Positions 7,483 through 15,794 of a DNA stretch of 27,422 bases are shown one piece after another. Under the pieces are notes generated by a model. That model was not told the DNA's origin and made no database searches. It saw only the letters and a list, made by a program, of their open reading frames with translations. Source of the stretch: Deltaproteobacteria bacterium (GTDB lineage: Bacteria > UBA10199 > SPLOWO2-01-44-7); NCBI GenBank assembly GCA_030688705.1, contig JAUYJH010000143.1, forward strand, positions 1 through 27,422. The letters run 5' to 3'. Position 1 is the stretch's first letter. Every line of letters begins with the position of its first letter. A program made the translations under genes and the position numbers.

Positions 7483-8259
7483 GTGAAAATTGGAGTCTTA
7501 CTAAAGCAGGCCCCCGATACAGAGACTAAAATCAAAATCAAGCAGGATGCCTCTGGAATCGATGAATCCGATATCAAATGGGTGATCAATACCTATGATG
7601 AATACGCGGTGGAAGAGGCCCTGCGTCTGAAAGACGCGGCCGGCGGCGGCGAGGTGGTGATTGTGACCGCCGGCTCCAAAAGAGCCGTTGATTCCATGCG
7701 CCAAGCCTTGGCGATGGGGGCCGATCGCGGCATCCGCATCGATACAGAGGGGGTAGTCCTCGACAGCTACACCACTGCGGTGATTCTCTCCAAAGCGGTG
7801 CAATCAGAAAATTTTGAAATTATTTTTGCCGGCAAGCAGGCGGTCGATGACGACTGCGTGCAGGTGGCGCAAATGGTGGCCACCGCGCTCGATTGGCCGG
7901 CCATCTGGCCGGCGGAGCATATTGAATTGGGTGCTGACAAAAAGTCGGTGCAGGTGACAAGGCCGGTGGCCGGCGGAGTGAAAGAAATTATGGAGATGCA
8001 GCTCCCCGGGGTTCTTTGCTGTGACAAAGGGGATCATGAACCGCGCTATGCGAGTCTTCCGGGAATCATGAAAGCAAAATCAAAGCCGATTGCCGAACTC
8101 AAAGCCGCCGATTTGCTTTCAGGCGAAACCCCCAAAGTGAAATGGAGCGGTTTTGGTCTTCCACCGGAAAGAAAATCGGGAAAAGTTTTGAAAGGGGAGC
8201 CGGAAGAAGTTTGCGCGGAATTGGTGAAATTGTTGAGAGAGGAAGCGAAGGTGATTTAG
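7483..8259 (+). CDS. etfB: Electron transfer flavoprotein beta subunit
   Basis: A 258-aa EtfB. With EtfA it forms the soluble FAD/AMP carrier that takes electrons from acyl-CoA dehydrogenases. Diagnostic stretches: MKIGVLLKQAPDTE at the N-terminus, INTYDEYAVEEALRLKD, MGADRGIRID, and the C-terminal EGEPEEV-like helix. Length is normal. The GTG start at 7483 fits the conserved N-terminus (MKI..) exactly. It opens a five-gene cluster with etfA, an acyl-CoA dehydrogenase, a nucleoside kinase and ETF-QO, preceded by a good promoter very close to the start codon. The 74-bp gap to etfA is mostly a dispersed repeat. Confidence 0.97.
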   Translation: MKIGVLLKQAPDTETKIKIKQDASGIDESDIKWVINTYDEYAVEEALRLKDAAGGGEVVIVTAGSKRAVDSMRQALAMGADRGIRIDTEGVVLDSYTTAVILSKAVQSENFEIIFAGKQAVDDDCVQVAQMVATALDWPAIWPAEHIELGADKKSVQVTRPVAGGVKEIMEMQLPGVLCCDKGDHEPRYASLPGIMKAKSKPIAELKAADLLSGETPKVKWSGFGLPPERKSGKVLKGEPEEVCAELVKLLREEAKVI

Positions 8260-8265
8260 AAAAAC

Positions 8266-8323
8266 GTCACCCCGGCGAAAGCCGGGGTCCAGTAGACTGG
8301 ATTCCGGCTTCCGCCGGAATGAC
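8266..8323 (+). repeat. Dispersed repeat family A, copy 1
   Basis: It starts GTCACCCCGGC and ends GCCGGAATGAC, so the tips are partly inverted. Inside are the palindromes CCGGCGAAAGCCGG and CCGGCTTCCGCCGG. It occupies 58 of the 74 bp between etfB and etfA. A second copy lies at 20764-20846. Confidence 0.85.
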
Positions 8324-8333
8324 GAATATAAAA

Positions 8334-9311
8334 ATGGGAAACGTACTTTTTATCGCCGAAGTCGAAGAGGGAAAGCTCAAGGGCTATTCCAAAGAGCTGG
8401 CTTGCAAGGCGGTCGAGTTGGCTTCACAGGCAGGCGGTGAGGCCCATGGCATCGTCATCGGCAAAAATGTCGCCGCCGCGGCTGAAGAGCTGGGCCAATT
8501 TGGCGTTGCAAAAGCAACCGCTGTTGAAGGGGAGGCGTTGGCCGAATTTATCGGTGAAGCTTATACGCAAGCTCTGTTGGAGGCGGTTCCCGCTTTAAAA
8601 CCTCAAGTGGTTTTGGCCTCTGCCAGCGGCTCTGGAAAAGACATTCTCCCCAGAGTCGCTTTCAAATTAAAAGCGGGGCTGGCTACCGATTGCATCGATC
8701 TGAAAATTGAAAATGGAAAATTGAAAGCCCGCCGGCCGATTTTCGCCGGAAAGGCATTGGTCGATGTCACGTTTTTAAGCGACATCCAGATGGCCACGGC
8801 AAGGCCAAACTCTTTTGCCACAAAACAGGCCGACGCTTCCAAAAAAGCTTCGGTCAATAAAGTGGCCGCCAATGTTGCTCCAAGCAAAGTGAAAGTAAAA
8901 GAGGTGAAAGAGGCGGAAAAGGGGATGAAAGATTTAACCGAAGCCGATGTGATTGTGGCGGGGGGAAGGGCGCTGGGGAGTTCGGAAAATTTCAAGGTGG
9001 TCAAAGAGCTGGCCGATGTGCTGGGAGCCACGGTGGGGGCGTCGCGGGCGGCAGTCGATGCCGGTTATATTTCACACGATCATCAGGTGGGGCAGACCGG
9101 CAAAACGGTCAACCCAAAGTTGTACATTGCTTGCGGCATTTCCGGCGCCATCCAGCATCTGGCCGGCATGCGTACCGCCAAGGTGATCGTCGCCATCAAC
9201 AAGGACCCCGAAGCCCCCATTTTTTCCAAGGCCGACTACGGAGTGGTGGGTGACCTCTTCACAATCCTGCCGATACTCACGCGTAACTTCAAAGAATTAC
9301 TGGGCAAATAG
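8334..9311 (+). CDS. etfA: Electron transfer flavoprotein alpha subunit
   Basis: A 325-aa EtfA, partner of EtfB, which carries the FAD. The N-terminus MGNVLFIAEVEEGKLKG is typical. The C-terminal FAD domain shows VGASRAAVDAGYISHDHQVGQTGKTVNPKLYIACGISGAIQH in order, with the conserved QVGQTG and GISGAIQH loops. The ATG at 8334 is preferred on family length. ATG 8319, which lies in the repeat, would add only MTNIK, and the frame stays open back to 8142, but that extension is repeat sequence and the tail of etfB. No clear ribosome site is present, so translation probably depends on coupling to etfB or on the repeat's own structure. Confidence 0.96.
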   Translation: MGNVLFIAEVEEGKLKGYSKELACKAVELASQAGGEAHGIVIGKNVAAAAEELGQFGVAKATAVEGEALAEFIGEAYTQALLEAVPALKPQVVLASASGSGKDILPRVAFKLKAGLATDCIDLKIENGKLKARRPIFAGKALVDVTFLSDIQMATARPNSFATKQADASKKASVNKVAANVAPSKVKVKEVKEAEKGMKDLTEADVIVAGGRALGSSENFKVVKELADVLGATVGASRAAVDAGYISHDHQVGQTGKTVNPKLYIACGISGAIQHLAGMRTAKVIVAINKDPEAPIFSKADYGVVGDLFTILPILTRNFKELLGK

Positions 9312-9349
9312 CCGCTCTCGTGGCATAATGCATTGCGTTAGCCAGTGTG

Positions 9350-9404
9350 GTCATCCTGAACGCAGTGAAGGATCCCCTAGATTCTTCGCTCCGCTCAGAA
9401 TGAC
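9350..9404 (+). repeat. Dispersed repeat family B, copy 1
   Basis: It begins GTCATCCTGAA and ends TCAGAATGAC, imperfect inverted tips enclosing GAAGGATC and GATTCTTCGCTCCGCTCA. It lies between etfA and the acyl-CoA dehydrogenase and ends 16 bp before that start codon. The second copy is at 11867-11929. Confidence 0.85.
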
Positions 9405-9420
9405 AACCCAAGGGGATTAT

Positions 9421-11208
9421 ATGATCAAACGCGACGGGCCTTACAGTGCCTCATTTTTGTGGGAAGCGCCGGGTACATGGGATCTTTCCACACCGGAAGA
9501 GTTGACCGATGAGCAAAAAGAGTTGGCCAAATTGGCCCGAAGTTTTTTGACCAACGAGGTCGAACCGGTTCGCGAAAAAATCGAATCGAAAGAAGACCCC
9601 AAATTGGTCCCCAATCTTTTGAAAAAAGCGGGCGAATTGGGTCTGTTGATGGCCGAGGTGCCAGAGGCCTACGGCGGGTTGGGGCTCAACAAAACCACCG
9701 CGACGGTCATCGCCGAAAACGCCACCGGTTGGACCTCTTTTATTGTGCCGCTCATGTGCCACACCGGCATCGGCACCATTCCCATTCTTTATTACGGCAC
9801 CGAAGCCCAGAAACAAAAATATCTCCCCAAATTGGCGACCGGAGAATTTTTGGGGGCTTACGCGTTGACAGAGGCCGGCTCCGGTTCCGATGCGCTGGCG
9901 GCAAAAACAAAAGCGGTTTTATCTCCCGACAAAAAGTTTTATATTTTGAACGGCGAAAAGCAGTTCATCACCAACGGCGGTTTTGCCGATGTCTTTACGG
10001 TCTTTGCCAAGGTCGATGGGGAACAATTCACCGCGTTTATCATCGATCGAGGCACGCCGGGTTTGTCCATCGGAAAAGAGGAAAAAAAGATGGGGATACA
10101 TGGTTCTTCAACCGTTCCCCTGATTTTGCAGGATTGCAAGGTGCCGGTGGAGAATGTGCTGGGTGAAATCGGCAAAGGGCACCGGATTGCGTTCAACGTA
10201 TTGAATGTCGGGCGCTGGAAACTCGGCGCCGCCTGCATGGGGAGTTGCAAGCGCCTTTTGGAATATTGTTCCAAATATCTCAAAGAACGGCATCAATTTG
10301 GAAAACCGATCGGATCGTTTCAAGCGCTTCGTGAAAAATTGGCCAATGACGCCATTCGCACCTATCTCTTGGAATCGGTCATCTATTCCTACGCGGCCGC
10401 CCTGGATAGCGCGTGGGCCACTCTCGACAAATCGGGCCCCGATTATTACAAAAATGTCGTCAAAAAGATCAAGGGTTTGAATATTGAGGCCTCCATCGCC
10501 AAAGTTTTCGGTTCGGAAGTATTGGCCTACCTGTCCGATGACGCTGTCCAGATGTATGGCGGTTACGGTTTTATTCAGGAATACCCTCCGGAGCAGTTTT
10601 TCCGCGATAACCGGATCAACCGGATTTACGAGGGGACGAACGAAATCAATCGTCTGCTGATTCCCGACACTCTCATGCGCCGGGCCGTAAAGGGGAGCAT
10701 CGATTTTATGGGAGAATTGCAAAAGGTGTTGGCCGGTTTGAAGGCGGGTTATTCCAAAGCCGATGCCAAAGAGCCGATGGCCGTTTGGCAGGATCAACTG
10801 GCCGCTTTCAAGCGTTTGGCCATCTATTTCAGCGGGGTTTGCGCGCAAAAATACATGGAAAAATTAAAAGAAAAACAGGCGTTGGTCATTACCATGGCCG
10901 ATTTGGTTATTGAATCGTACGCGATGCATTGCGGTTTTGAGAGGGCCTTGAAAATCCGCAAGCTTAAGGGGGAAGCCGCGGCCCAATTGGCCGAAGAGAT
11001 GGTCATTTGTTACATGTCGGAGAAAATTCCGGAAATGCTGATTCGGGTTCGCCAGGCCCTTTTTAATGTGGCCGATGGCAATGAAAAGGAATTTTCTTCT
11101 TATACAAAGGCTCTGGAAAGACTTATCCAGCCCCAATTTGCCGACACCGAAAAAATAAAAGAGAAAGTCGCCGCACATATCCTTGAAAAGGAACGCTATG
11201 CGTTGTAG
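9421..11208 (+). CDS. Acyl-CoA dehydrogenase (very-long-chain/ACAD9-like, 595 aa)
   Basis: This FAD enzyme makes the trans-2-enoyl-CoA in the first step of beta-oxidation and hands electrons to EtfAB, encoded just upstream. Motifs: YALTEAGSGSDALAAKTKA (FAD/substrate loop), LNGEKQFITNGG, RHQFGKPIGSFQALREKLAND, QMYGGYGFIQEYP, and RIYEGTNEINRLL with the expected catalytic base Glu404. The extra C-terminal helical region of about 180 residues beyond the 380-residue core matches the VLCAD/ACAD9-type architecture. ATG 9421 is preferred because AAGGGG lies five bases upstream; the open frame back to 9250 covers the end of etfA and a repeat. Chain-length preference cannot be read here. Confidence 0.95.
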   Translation: MIKRDGPYSASFLWEAPGTWDLSTPEELTDEQKELAKLARSFLTNEVEPVREKIESKEDPKLVPNLLKKAGELGLLMAEVPEAYGGLGLNKTTATVIAENATGWTSFIVPLMCHTGIGTIPILYYGTEAQKQKYLPKLATGEFLGAYALTEAGSGSDALAAKTKAVLSPDKKFYILNGEKQFITNGGFADVFTVFAKVDGEQFTAFIIDRGTPGLSIGKEEKKMGIHGSSTVPLILQDCKVPVENVLGEIGKGHRIAFNVLNVGRWKLGAACMGSCKRLLEYCSKYLKERHQFGKPIGSFQALREKLANDAIRTYLLESVIYSYAAALDSAWATLDKSGPDYYKNVVKKIKGLNIEASIAKVFGSEVLAYLSDDAVQMYGGYGFIQEYPPEQFFRDNRINRIYEGTNEINRLLIPDTLMRRAVKGSIDFMGELQKVLAGLKAGYSKADAKEPMAVWQDQLAAFKRLAIYFSGVCAQKYMEKLKEKQALVITMADLVIESYAMHCGFERALKIRKLKGEAAAQLAEEMVICYMSEKIPEMLIRVRQALFNVADGNEKEFSSYTKALERLIQPQFADTEKIKEKVAAHILEKERYAL

Positions 11209-11243
11209 TGGGTCCTTGGTCCATGGTCCTTGGTCCATGGTCC
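11209..11243 (+). repeat. Five-heptamer WTGGTCC element, copy 3 (gap before kinase)
   Basis: Units: TGGGTCC, TTGGTCC, ATGGTCC, TTGGTCC, ATGGTCC. It starts at the base after the dehydrogenase stop and ends six bases before the kinase ATG. It is open in the kinase frame and could encode GPWSMVLGPWSLL if a GTG (11208) or ATG (11223) were used. Confidence 0.88.
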
Positions 11244-11249
11244 CTTCTT

Positions 11250-11861
11250 ATGGCCGGACGCTACATCGCCGTTGCGGGGAATATCGGCGCGGGGAAATCG
11301 AGTCTCGTTCAGTTTCTCTGCAAGCATTTCAAAATAAAGCCGTTTTTAGAGCCCAACGACACCAATCCGTATCTTGCCGATTTTTACAAAGACATGAAGG
11401 CCTTCGGTTTTCATTCGCAGATGTATTTTCTTTCGCAGAAATTCAAAATGCACCGGCAGTTGGCCGATTGTAAAGAGGCGGTTATTCAGGATCGGACGGT
11501 TTTTGAAGATGCCGAGATTTTTGCCGCCAATCTTTACAGACAGGGGAATATTTCAGCCCGTGATTACGGGGTTTACCGTGATTTTTACAAATCGATCGTC
11601 GCATCGGTCCGCCCTCCCGATCTTCTGATTTATCTCAAGTGTTCTTTGCCGGCGATGAAACAGCGGATTGCCAAAAGAGGGCGCGGGATGGAAAAAGCCC
11701 TCCCCGATGCCTATCTGACAAAGCTCAATAAAATGTACAGCCAGTGGATTCGGCGTTACAATCTCTCTCCCGTGATGGTTTACCCGACCGACAAACTTGA
11801 TTACTTGACCGATTTTATTTACAAACAAGACCTGCTCGACAAAATTGGGAAATATTTATAA
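11250..11861 (+). CDS. Deoxynucleoside kinase family protein
   Basis: A 203-aa P-loop kinase of the dGK/dCK/dAK type, which makes deoxynucleoside monophosphates in salvage. Seen: Walker A GNIGAGKS (residues 10-17), FLEP near residue 34 (base/sugar Glu region), DRTVFEDAEIFA (residues 81-92, the DRS-type motif), LLIYLKCSLPAMKQRIAKRGRGME (strand and arginine lid), and a short C-terminal helix. Size is normal for bacterial members. ATG 11250 gives MAGRYIAVAGN, the natural family start; upstream in-frame starts would add repeat-encoded hydrophobic residues. It is an unexpected passenger in an electron-transfer gene cluster and may simply be co-transcribed. Base specificity is not determined. Confidence 0.88.
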   Translation: MAGRYIAVAGNIGAGKSSLVQFLCKHFKIKPFLEPNDTNPYLADFYKDMKAFGFHSQMYFLSQKFKMHRQLADCKEAVIQDRTVFEDAEIFAANLYRQGNISARDYGVYRDFYKSIVASVRPPDLLIYLKCSLPAMKQRIAKRGRGMEKALPDAYLTKLNKMYSQWIRRYNLSPVMVYPTDKLDYLTDFIYKQDLLDKIGKYL

Positions 11862-11866
11862 CGGAG

Positions 11867-11929
11867 GTCATCCTGAGCGAAGCGAAGGATCTCTCGATCA
11901 CCGGGATTCTTCGCTTCGCTCAGAATGAC
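11867..11929 (+). repeat. Dispersed repeat family B, copy 2
   Basis: It begins GTCATCCTGAGCG and ends CTCAGAATGAC. The arms GAGCGAAGCGAAGGATC and GATTCTTCGCTTCGCTC pair to form a strong hairpin. It lies between the kinase and ETF-QO, 15 bp before the ETF-QO start, leaving the AAGGGAG ribosome site intact. Confidence 0.88.
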
Positions 11930-11944
11930 AACAAGGGAGCCAAA

Positions 11945-13621
11945 ATGACTGTCAGTCCTTCACAATTTCCCCCTCCCTTCGACCCCGAATCGGTGATTGC
12001 CAAATCAGTTTTGTCGGCCGATAAACAATTGCCGGTTGGCGTCTTGATCGTCGGGGCCGGTCCGGCGGGGCTTGCTTGCGCCATAAGGCTCATGCAACTT
12101 TTGGAAAAAGAGACCGAGTTGAAAGCCTCTTTGGGTGATTTTCCGGTGGCTGTTTTGGAGAAGGGAAAATATCCGGGGGCCCATCTTTTATCGGGGGCCG
12201 TGATCAACCCGGTCGCCTTTCGCAAACTTTTTCCCAACTTAAAAGATTCCGATTTCCCTTTTTACGGCCCCGTTGATAAAGAATAGGTCTATTTTTTGAC
12301 TCAAAAAATGGCCTTCCCGATTCCGGTGCCGCCGTCAATGAAAAACCATGTCAATTTCAGCGCCTCTCTCGCCAAAGTCGGGGCGTGGCTTGGGGGCAAG
12401 GCCGAAGAAGCGGGGGTCACCATTCTATCGCAGACTTCGGCCGTGAAACTTCTTGTGGAAGAGGGGACCGTTAAGGGGGTGGCCACCGGAAATAAAGGAG
12501 TCGATCGCAATGGCAAACCCCTTTCCAATTTTGAAGAGGGTGTTGAGATGCTCTCCAAGGTGACTGTGTTGGCCGAAGGAACTCAAGGTTTTCTGACTCA
12601 ATCAGCCATCCATCACTTCAAAATAGAAGGGGATAATCCGCAAATTTATGCCCTGGGGGTCAAAGAAATTTGGGAGGTTCAAAAGCCGCTCGACCGGATT
12701 ATCCATACGATGGGCTGGCCTCTTCGGCTTGGAAAAAAATACGGGGAATTTGGCGGCAGTTTTGTCTATCCGTATGGCCCCGGCAAATTGACGATCGGTC
12801 TGGTGGCGGGGCTCGATTATCACGATGCCTCTTTTTCGGTCCACGATGCGCTTCAAGAGATGAAGCTTCACCCCCTGTTTCGGAAAATTTTGGAGGGGGG
12901 CAGGCGGGTGGAACAGGGTTGGGGGGCGAAAACAATTCCGGAGGGGGGCTTTTATGCTTTGCCGAAGCGTTTGAGCCTTCCCGGTGCTCTATTGTTGGGC
13001 GATGGAGCCGGTTTTGTGAATGTTCCGGCTCTTAAAGGAATTCACTATGCCATGGAATCGGGAATTTTGGCGGCCGAGGCGATTTTTGCGCAATTAAAAT
13101 CGAAACAGGATTTGAAATCGTATGACAACGCCGTTCGCAAAAGTTTCATCCACAAAGATCTCTATCAAGTCAGAAACATGCGGCAGGCGTTTCAACACGG
13201 GTTTTTCGCCGGCGGCGCTTTGGCCGGATTGATGACTGTGACAAAGGGACTCTTCCCCGGCTGGCGTTTTGGCGAAAAGGCCGACAACGAACAAAAAATG
13301 TTTATGGGAAACAAAAAATATCCGAAGCCCGACAATAAATATACGTTTGATAAACTCTCCAGCGCTTATGCCTCTGGCAACCGAAGCCGCGACAACCAGC
13401 CGAACCATATTCAGGTTGATATGAATGTCCCGCCGGTTATTGCAGAGACTTGGATCAATATGTGCCCCGCGAATGTCTATGAGTGGCACACTGATGCCGA
13501 CGGTAAAAAACGCCTCCAACTCAACCCTTCCAACTGCATCCACTGCGGCGCCATCTCCGACAAAGGTGGCAAACTAACCCCCCCTGAAGGGGGGAGTGGG
13601 CCGGAGTATACCGAAGTTTAA
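11945..13621 (+). pseudogene. Electron transfer flavoprotein-ubiquinone oxidoreductase, interrupted by in-frame TAG
   Basis: ETF-QO is the FAD/4Fe-4S membrane enzyme that passes electrons from EtfAB to quinone. The first part (11945-12286, 113 aa) has the FAD motif VLIVGAGPAGLACAIRL and YPGAHLLSGAVINP. A TAG at 12284-12286 interrupts it. The same frame then continues with VYFLTQKMAFPIPVPPSMKNH through to TAA 13619-13621, and reading through the TAG gives 558 residues, the normal family length. The C-terminal ferredoxin-like part has Cys507, Cys531 and Cys534, but Ile537 sits where the fourth cluster Cys of CxxCxxC is expected. Start: ATG with AAGGGAG five bases upstream. It may be a recent pseudogene, a sequencing error at one base, or suppressed. 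TAG ends etfB, etfA and the dehydrogenase nearby, so general reassignment is unlikely. Confidence 0.85.
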
Positions 13622-13684
13622 TGCCACCCCCTAGACACCCCCTTTTTTGAAGCGTAACATTTTGTCTAAAGATAGGAGGTGTTT

Positions 13685-13990
13685 ATGAGACGTATAATGG
13701 TGATGTGCATGGCGGTTCTTTTTTCCGCCCTCTTTTCTACTGCCGCGTCTTACGCCGACAAAAAAGAATCGTTTCCGGGCAAGGGCCAAGGATCGGTGCA
13801 CAGCAATGCCCCCAGCACCGGATCACAGGTAAAAGGGAAAGAGAGGGCGCATGAAGTGGGCAAAGATAAAAAGAAGGGGCTCGATAAACAAGAATTGGGG
13901 ACGCGTAAAGAAATGAAAGAGGCAAAAGAAAAGGGTAAACAAGACAAAAATCTTGAATATCTGAAAAGGGAACGCGGCCCTCGGTGGTAA
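13685..13990 (+). CDS. Small exported basic protein, unknown function
   Basis: A 101-aa protein starting at ATG 13685, with a perfect AGGAGG ribosome site five bases upstream. The N-terminus MRRIMVMCMAVLFSALFSTAASYA is a clear Sec signal peptide with cleavage after SYA. The mature part of about 77 residues is low-complexity and highly charged, rich in Lys, Glu and Gly (KGKERAHEVGKDKKKGLDK), and probably disordered. No known domain is recognised. It lies between ETF-QO and the gamma-glutamyltranspeptidase, on the same strand as both. The strong ribosome site and exact signal peptide argue that it is real. Confidence 0.75.
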   Translation: MRRIMVMCMAVLFSALFSTAASYADKKESFPGKGQGSVHSNAPSTGSQVKGKERAHEVGKDKKKGLDKQELGTRKEMKEAKEKGKQDKNLEYLKRERGPRW

Positions 13991-14032
13991 ATATGGTTGA
14001 CTTCGGTGCCTTGAGCAGATTTGAAATAGGAC

Positions 14033-15754
14033 ATGCCGAAAATTTTACTTATCGTTCTTCTTGTTTTTTGTTCCGCCTGCCAACCGAAGCTCAATCTTGT
14101 TGAACCTTCCCCAGGCCGTACGCTGGAAAGTTACCAAGCCGTCGGTCAGAAAATGATGGTGGTGACTCCCAACCGGCAAGCAACCGAAGTTGGATTAAAT
14201 ATTTTGAAAAAAGGGGGGACCGCTATCGATGCCGCCATCGCCGTTTCATTTGCGCTTGGTGTCTTAAGGCCGCAATCAACCGGTTTGGGCGGCGGCGGTT
14301 TCATGCTGTCTTATGACGCCAAAAAGAAAAAAAGTGTCGCCTTCGATTTTCGCGAATACGCGCCGCTCAAAGCCACCCCCGATATGTACGTCAAAAACGG
14401 GGTGTTGGAACCGAAATTGGCGCAAGAAGGGGGCTTGGCCGTGGCGGTCCCCCGTCTGGTTGCCGGTTTGGGTGATATTTACGATCTTTACGCCTCCAAA
14501 AAAATCCCGTGGCCCGAACTGATTCAGCCTTCCATCGATCTGGCCCTGCAGGGTTTCGCCGTCTATCCCCATTTGGCCAATGCCCTTGAAAATGAAAAAG
14601 AAGTGTTGGCCCGTTTCGATTCGTCAAAGAAAATTTTTCTGCCGGGCGGAGCCGCGCCCAAAGAAGGGGAGACTCTTGTCCAGAAAGATCTCGCCAAGAC
14701 GCTTTCGATCATTGCCCAAAAAGGGTGGTCCGGATTTTATCAGGGGCAGATTGCGGCCAATGTTATCCGCTCCGTGCAGTTGGCCGGCGGGATCATGACA
14801 ATAGATGATTTGTGGCGCGTGGAGCCGATTGAAACAGCGCCCGTCGAATCGACTTACAAAGGATACAAAATCGTTTCGATGCCGCCCCCCAGTTCCGGCG
14901 GCGTCACGTTGATGGAGACTTTGAACATTCTCGAAAATTTTCCGATCTCCCGTCAGGGCCCTTACAATCCAAAAACGGTGCACGAAGTGGCCGAGGCGAT
15001 GAAAAGGGCTTTTTTGGACCGGGCCCGTTATTTGGGAGATCCGAAGTTTGTGAAAATGCCCCTTAAAGGACTCCTTTCCAAAAAATATGCCGAGGAACTG
15101 GCCGATTCGATCGATACCAAAAAAGCAATCCCTTCTATCCGGCTTTCCCCCCTTGAATCCAACTCCGGTTTGAACGAATCGACCACTCATTTTTCCATTG
15201 TCGATGAAGAAGGGAATGCGGTCGCCTCTACCCAGACGATCAACAACTATTTCGGTTCCGGCCTGGTTGCCGCCGGCACCGGCGTTGTTTTAAACGACGA
15301 GATGGATGATTTTGCCATCCAGCCGGGTGTGGCCAATGCCTACGGCCTGGTGGGGGGCGAAGCCAATGCCATTGCGCCGGGCAAGAAGCCGTTGAGTTCC
15401 ATGGCGCCGACTTTTGTTTTCAATCCAAAGGGAGAACTGGTGATGGCGCTCGGTTCCCCCGGCGGCCCAAAAATCATCACGGCGGTTTTGCATACTCTCT
15501 TGAACCGCATCGCTTTCAAGGTGAAGCCTCTCGAGGCGGTGGCGGCAAAACGCTACCATCACCAATGGATTCCCGATGTGTTGGAATATGAATCGGGGAT
15601 TTTTTCACCGAAACTTCTCGATCGTCTTGTCCGCATGGGCCATCATCCCAAAGAAGTGAAGGCGCCGTGGCTCGTCATGCTCATCGCGCGCTCCAACCAA
15701 GGCTGGATCGGTGTCAGTGATCCGCGCGGTGTCGGCACGGCGCTCGGTGAGTGA
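14033..15754 (+). CDS. ggt: Gamma-glutamyltranspeptidase, lipoprotein type
   Basis: A 573-aa enzyme that cleaves or transfers the gamma-glutamyl group of glutathione and related compounds, probably in the periplasm. Signal MPKILLIVLLVFCSAC has a lipobox, so it is lipid-anchored at Cys16. Large-subunit motifs: GGTAIDAAIAVSFALGVLRPQSTGLGGGGF and FREYAPL. Autoproteolysis is expected before Thr384 in NESTTHFSIVDEEGNAV, creating the nucleophile. LNDEMDDF, PLSSMAPTF and GSPGGPKI complete the small subunit. All key motifs look intact and the length is typical. The ribosome site is weak. No lid-loop or substrate preference was assessed. It is followed by a separate promoter, so it probably ends its transcription unit. 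Confidence 0.95.
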   Translation: MPKILLIVLLVFCSACQPKLNLVEPSPGRTLESYQAVGQKMMVVTPNRQATEVGLNILKKGGTAIDAAIAVSFALGVLRPQSTGLGGGGFMLSYDAKKKKSVAFDFREYAPLKATPDMYVKNGVLEPKLAQEGGLAVAVPRLVAGLGDIYDLYASKKIPWPELIQPSIDLALQGFAVYPHLANALENEKEVLARFDSSKKIFLPGGAAPKEGETLVQKDLAKTLSIIAQKGWSGFYQGQIAANVIRSVQLAGGIMTIDDLWRVEPIETAPVESTYKGYKIVSMPPPSSGGVTLMETLNILENFPISRQGPYNPKTVHEVAEAMKRAFLDRARYLGDPKFVKMPLKGLLSKKYAEELADSIDTKKAIPSIRLSPLESNSGLNESTTHFSIVDEEGNAVASTQTINNYFGSGLVAAGTGVVLNDEMDDFAIQPGVANAYGLVGGEANAIAPGKKPLSSMAPTFVFNPKGELVMALGSPGGPKIITAVLHTLLNRIAFKVKPLEAVAAKRYHHQWIPDVLEYESGIFSPKLLDRLVRMGHHPKEVKAPWLVMLIARSNQGWIGVSDPRGVGTALGE

Positions 15755-15794
15755 AATTTTTCCCCAAAAAATTCTTGACAGCGTGAGAAAAAGT

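Noticed and set aside
8142..8333. N-terminal extension of etfA
   Set aside because: Made of the end of etfB in another frame plus a dispersed repeat; EtfA homologues start at the VLFIAE strand.
9250..9420. N-terminal extension of the acyl-CoA dehydrogenase
   Set aside because: Covers the tail of etfA and repeat family B; ATG 9421 has a good ribosome site.
12284..12286. Genome-wide reassignment of TAG
   Set aside because: etfB, etfA, the acyl-CoA dehydrogenase, the microprotein and the pterin dehydratase all end in TAG at family-appropriate lengths.
15755..15775. Terminator after ggt (AATTTTTCCCCAAAAAATT)
   Set aside because: The stem is only A-T pairs with no GC core, too weak to call an intrinsic terminator.
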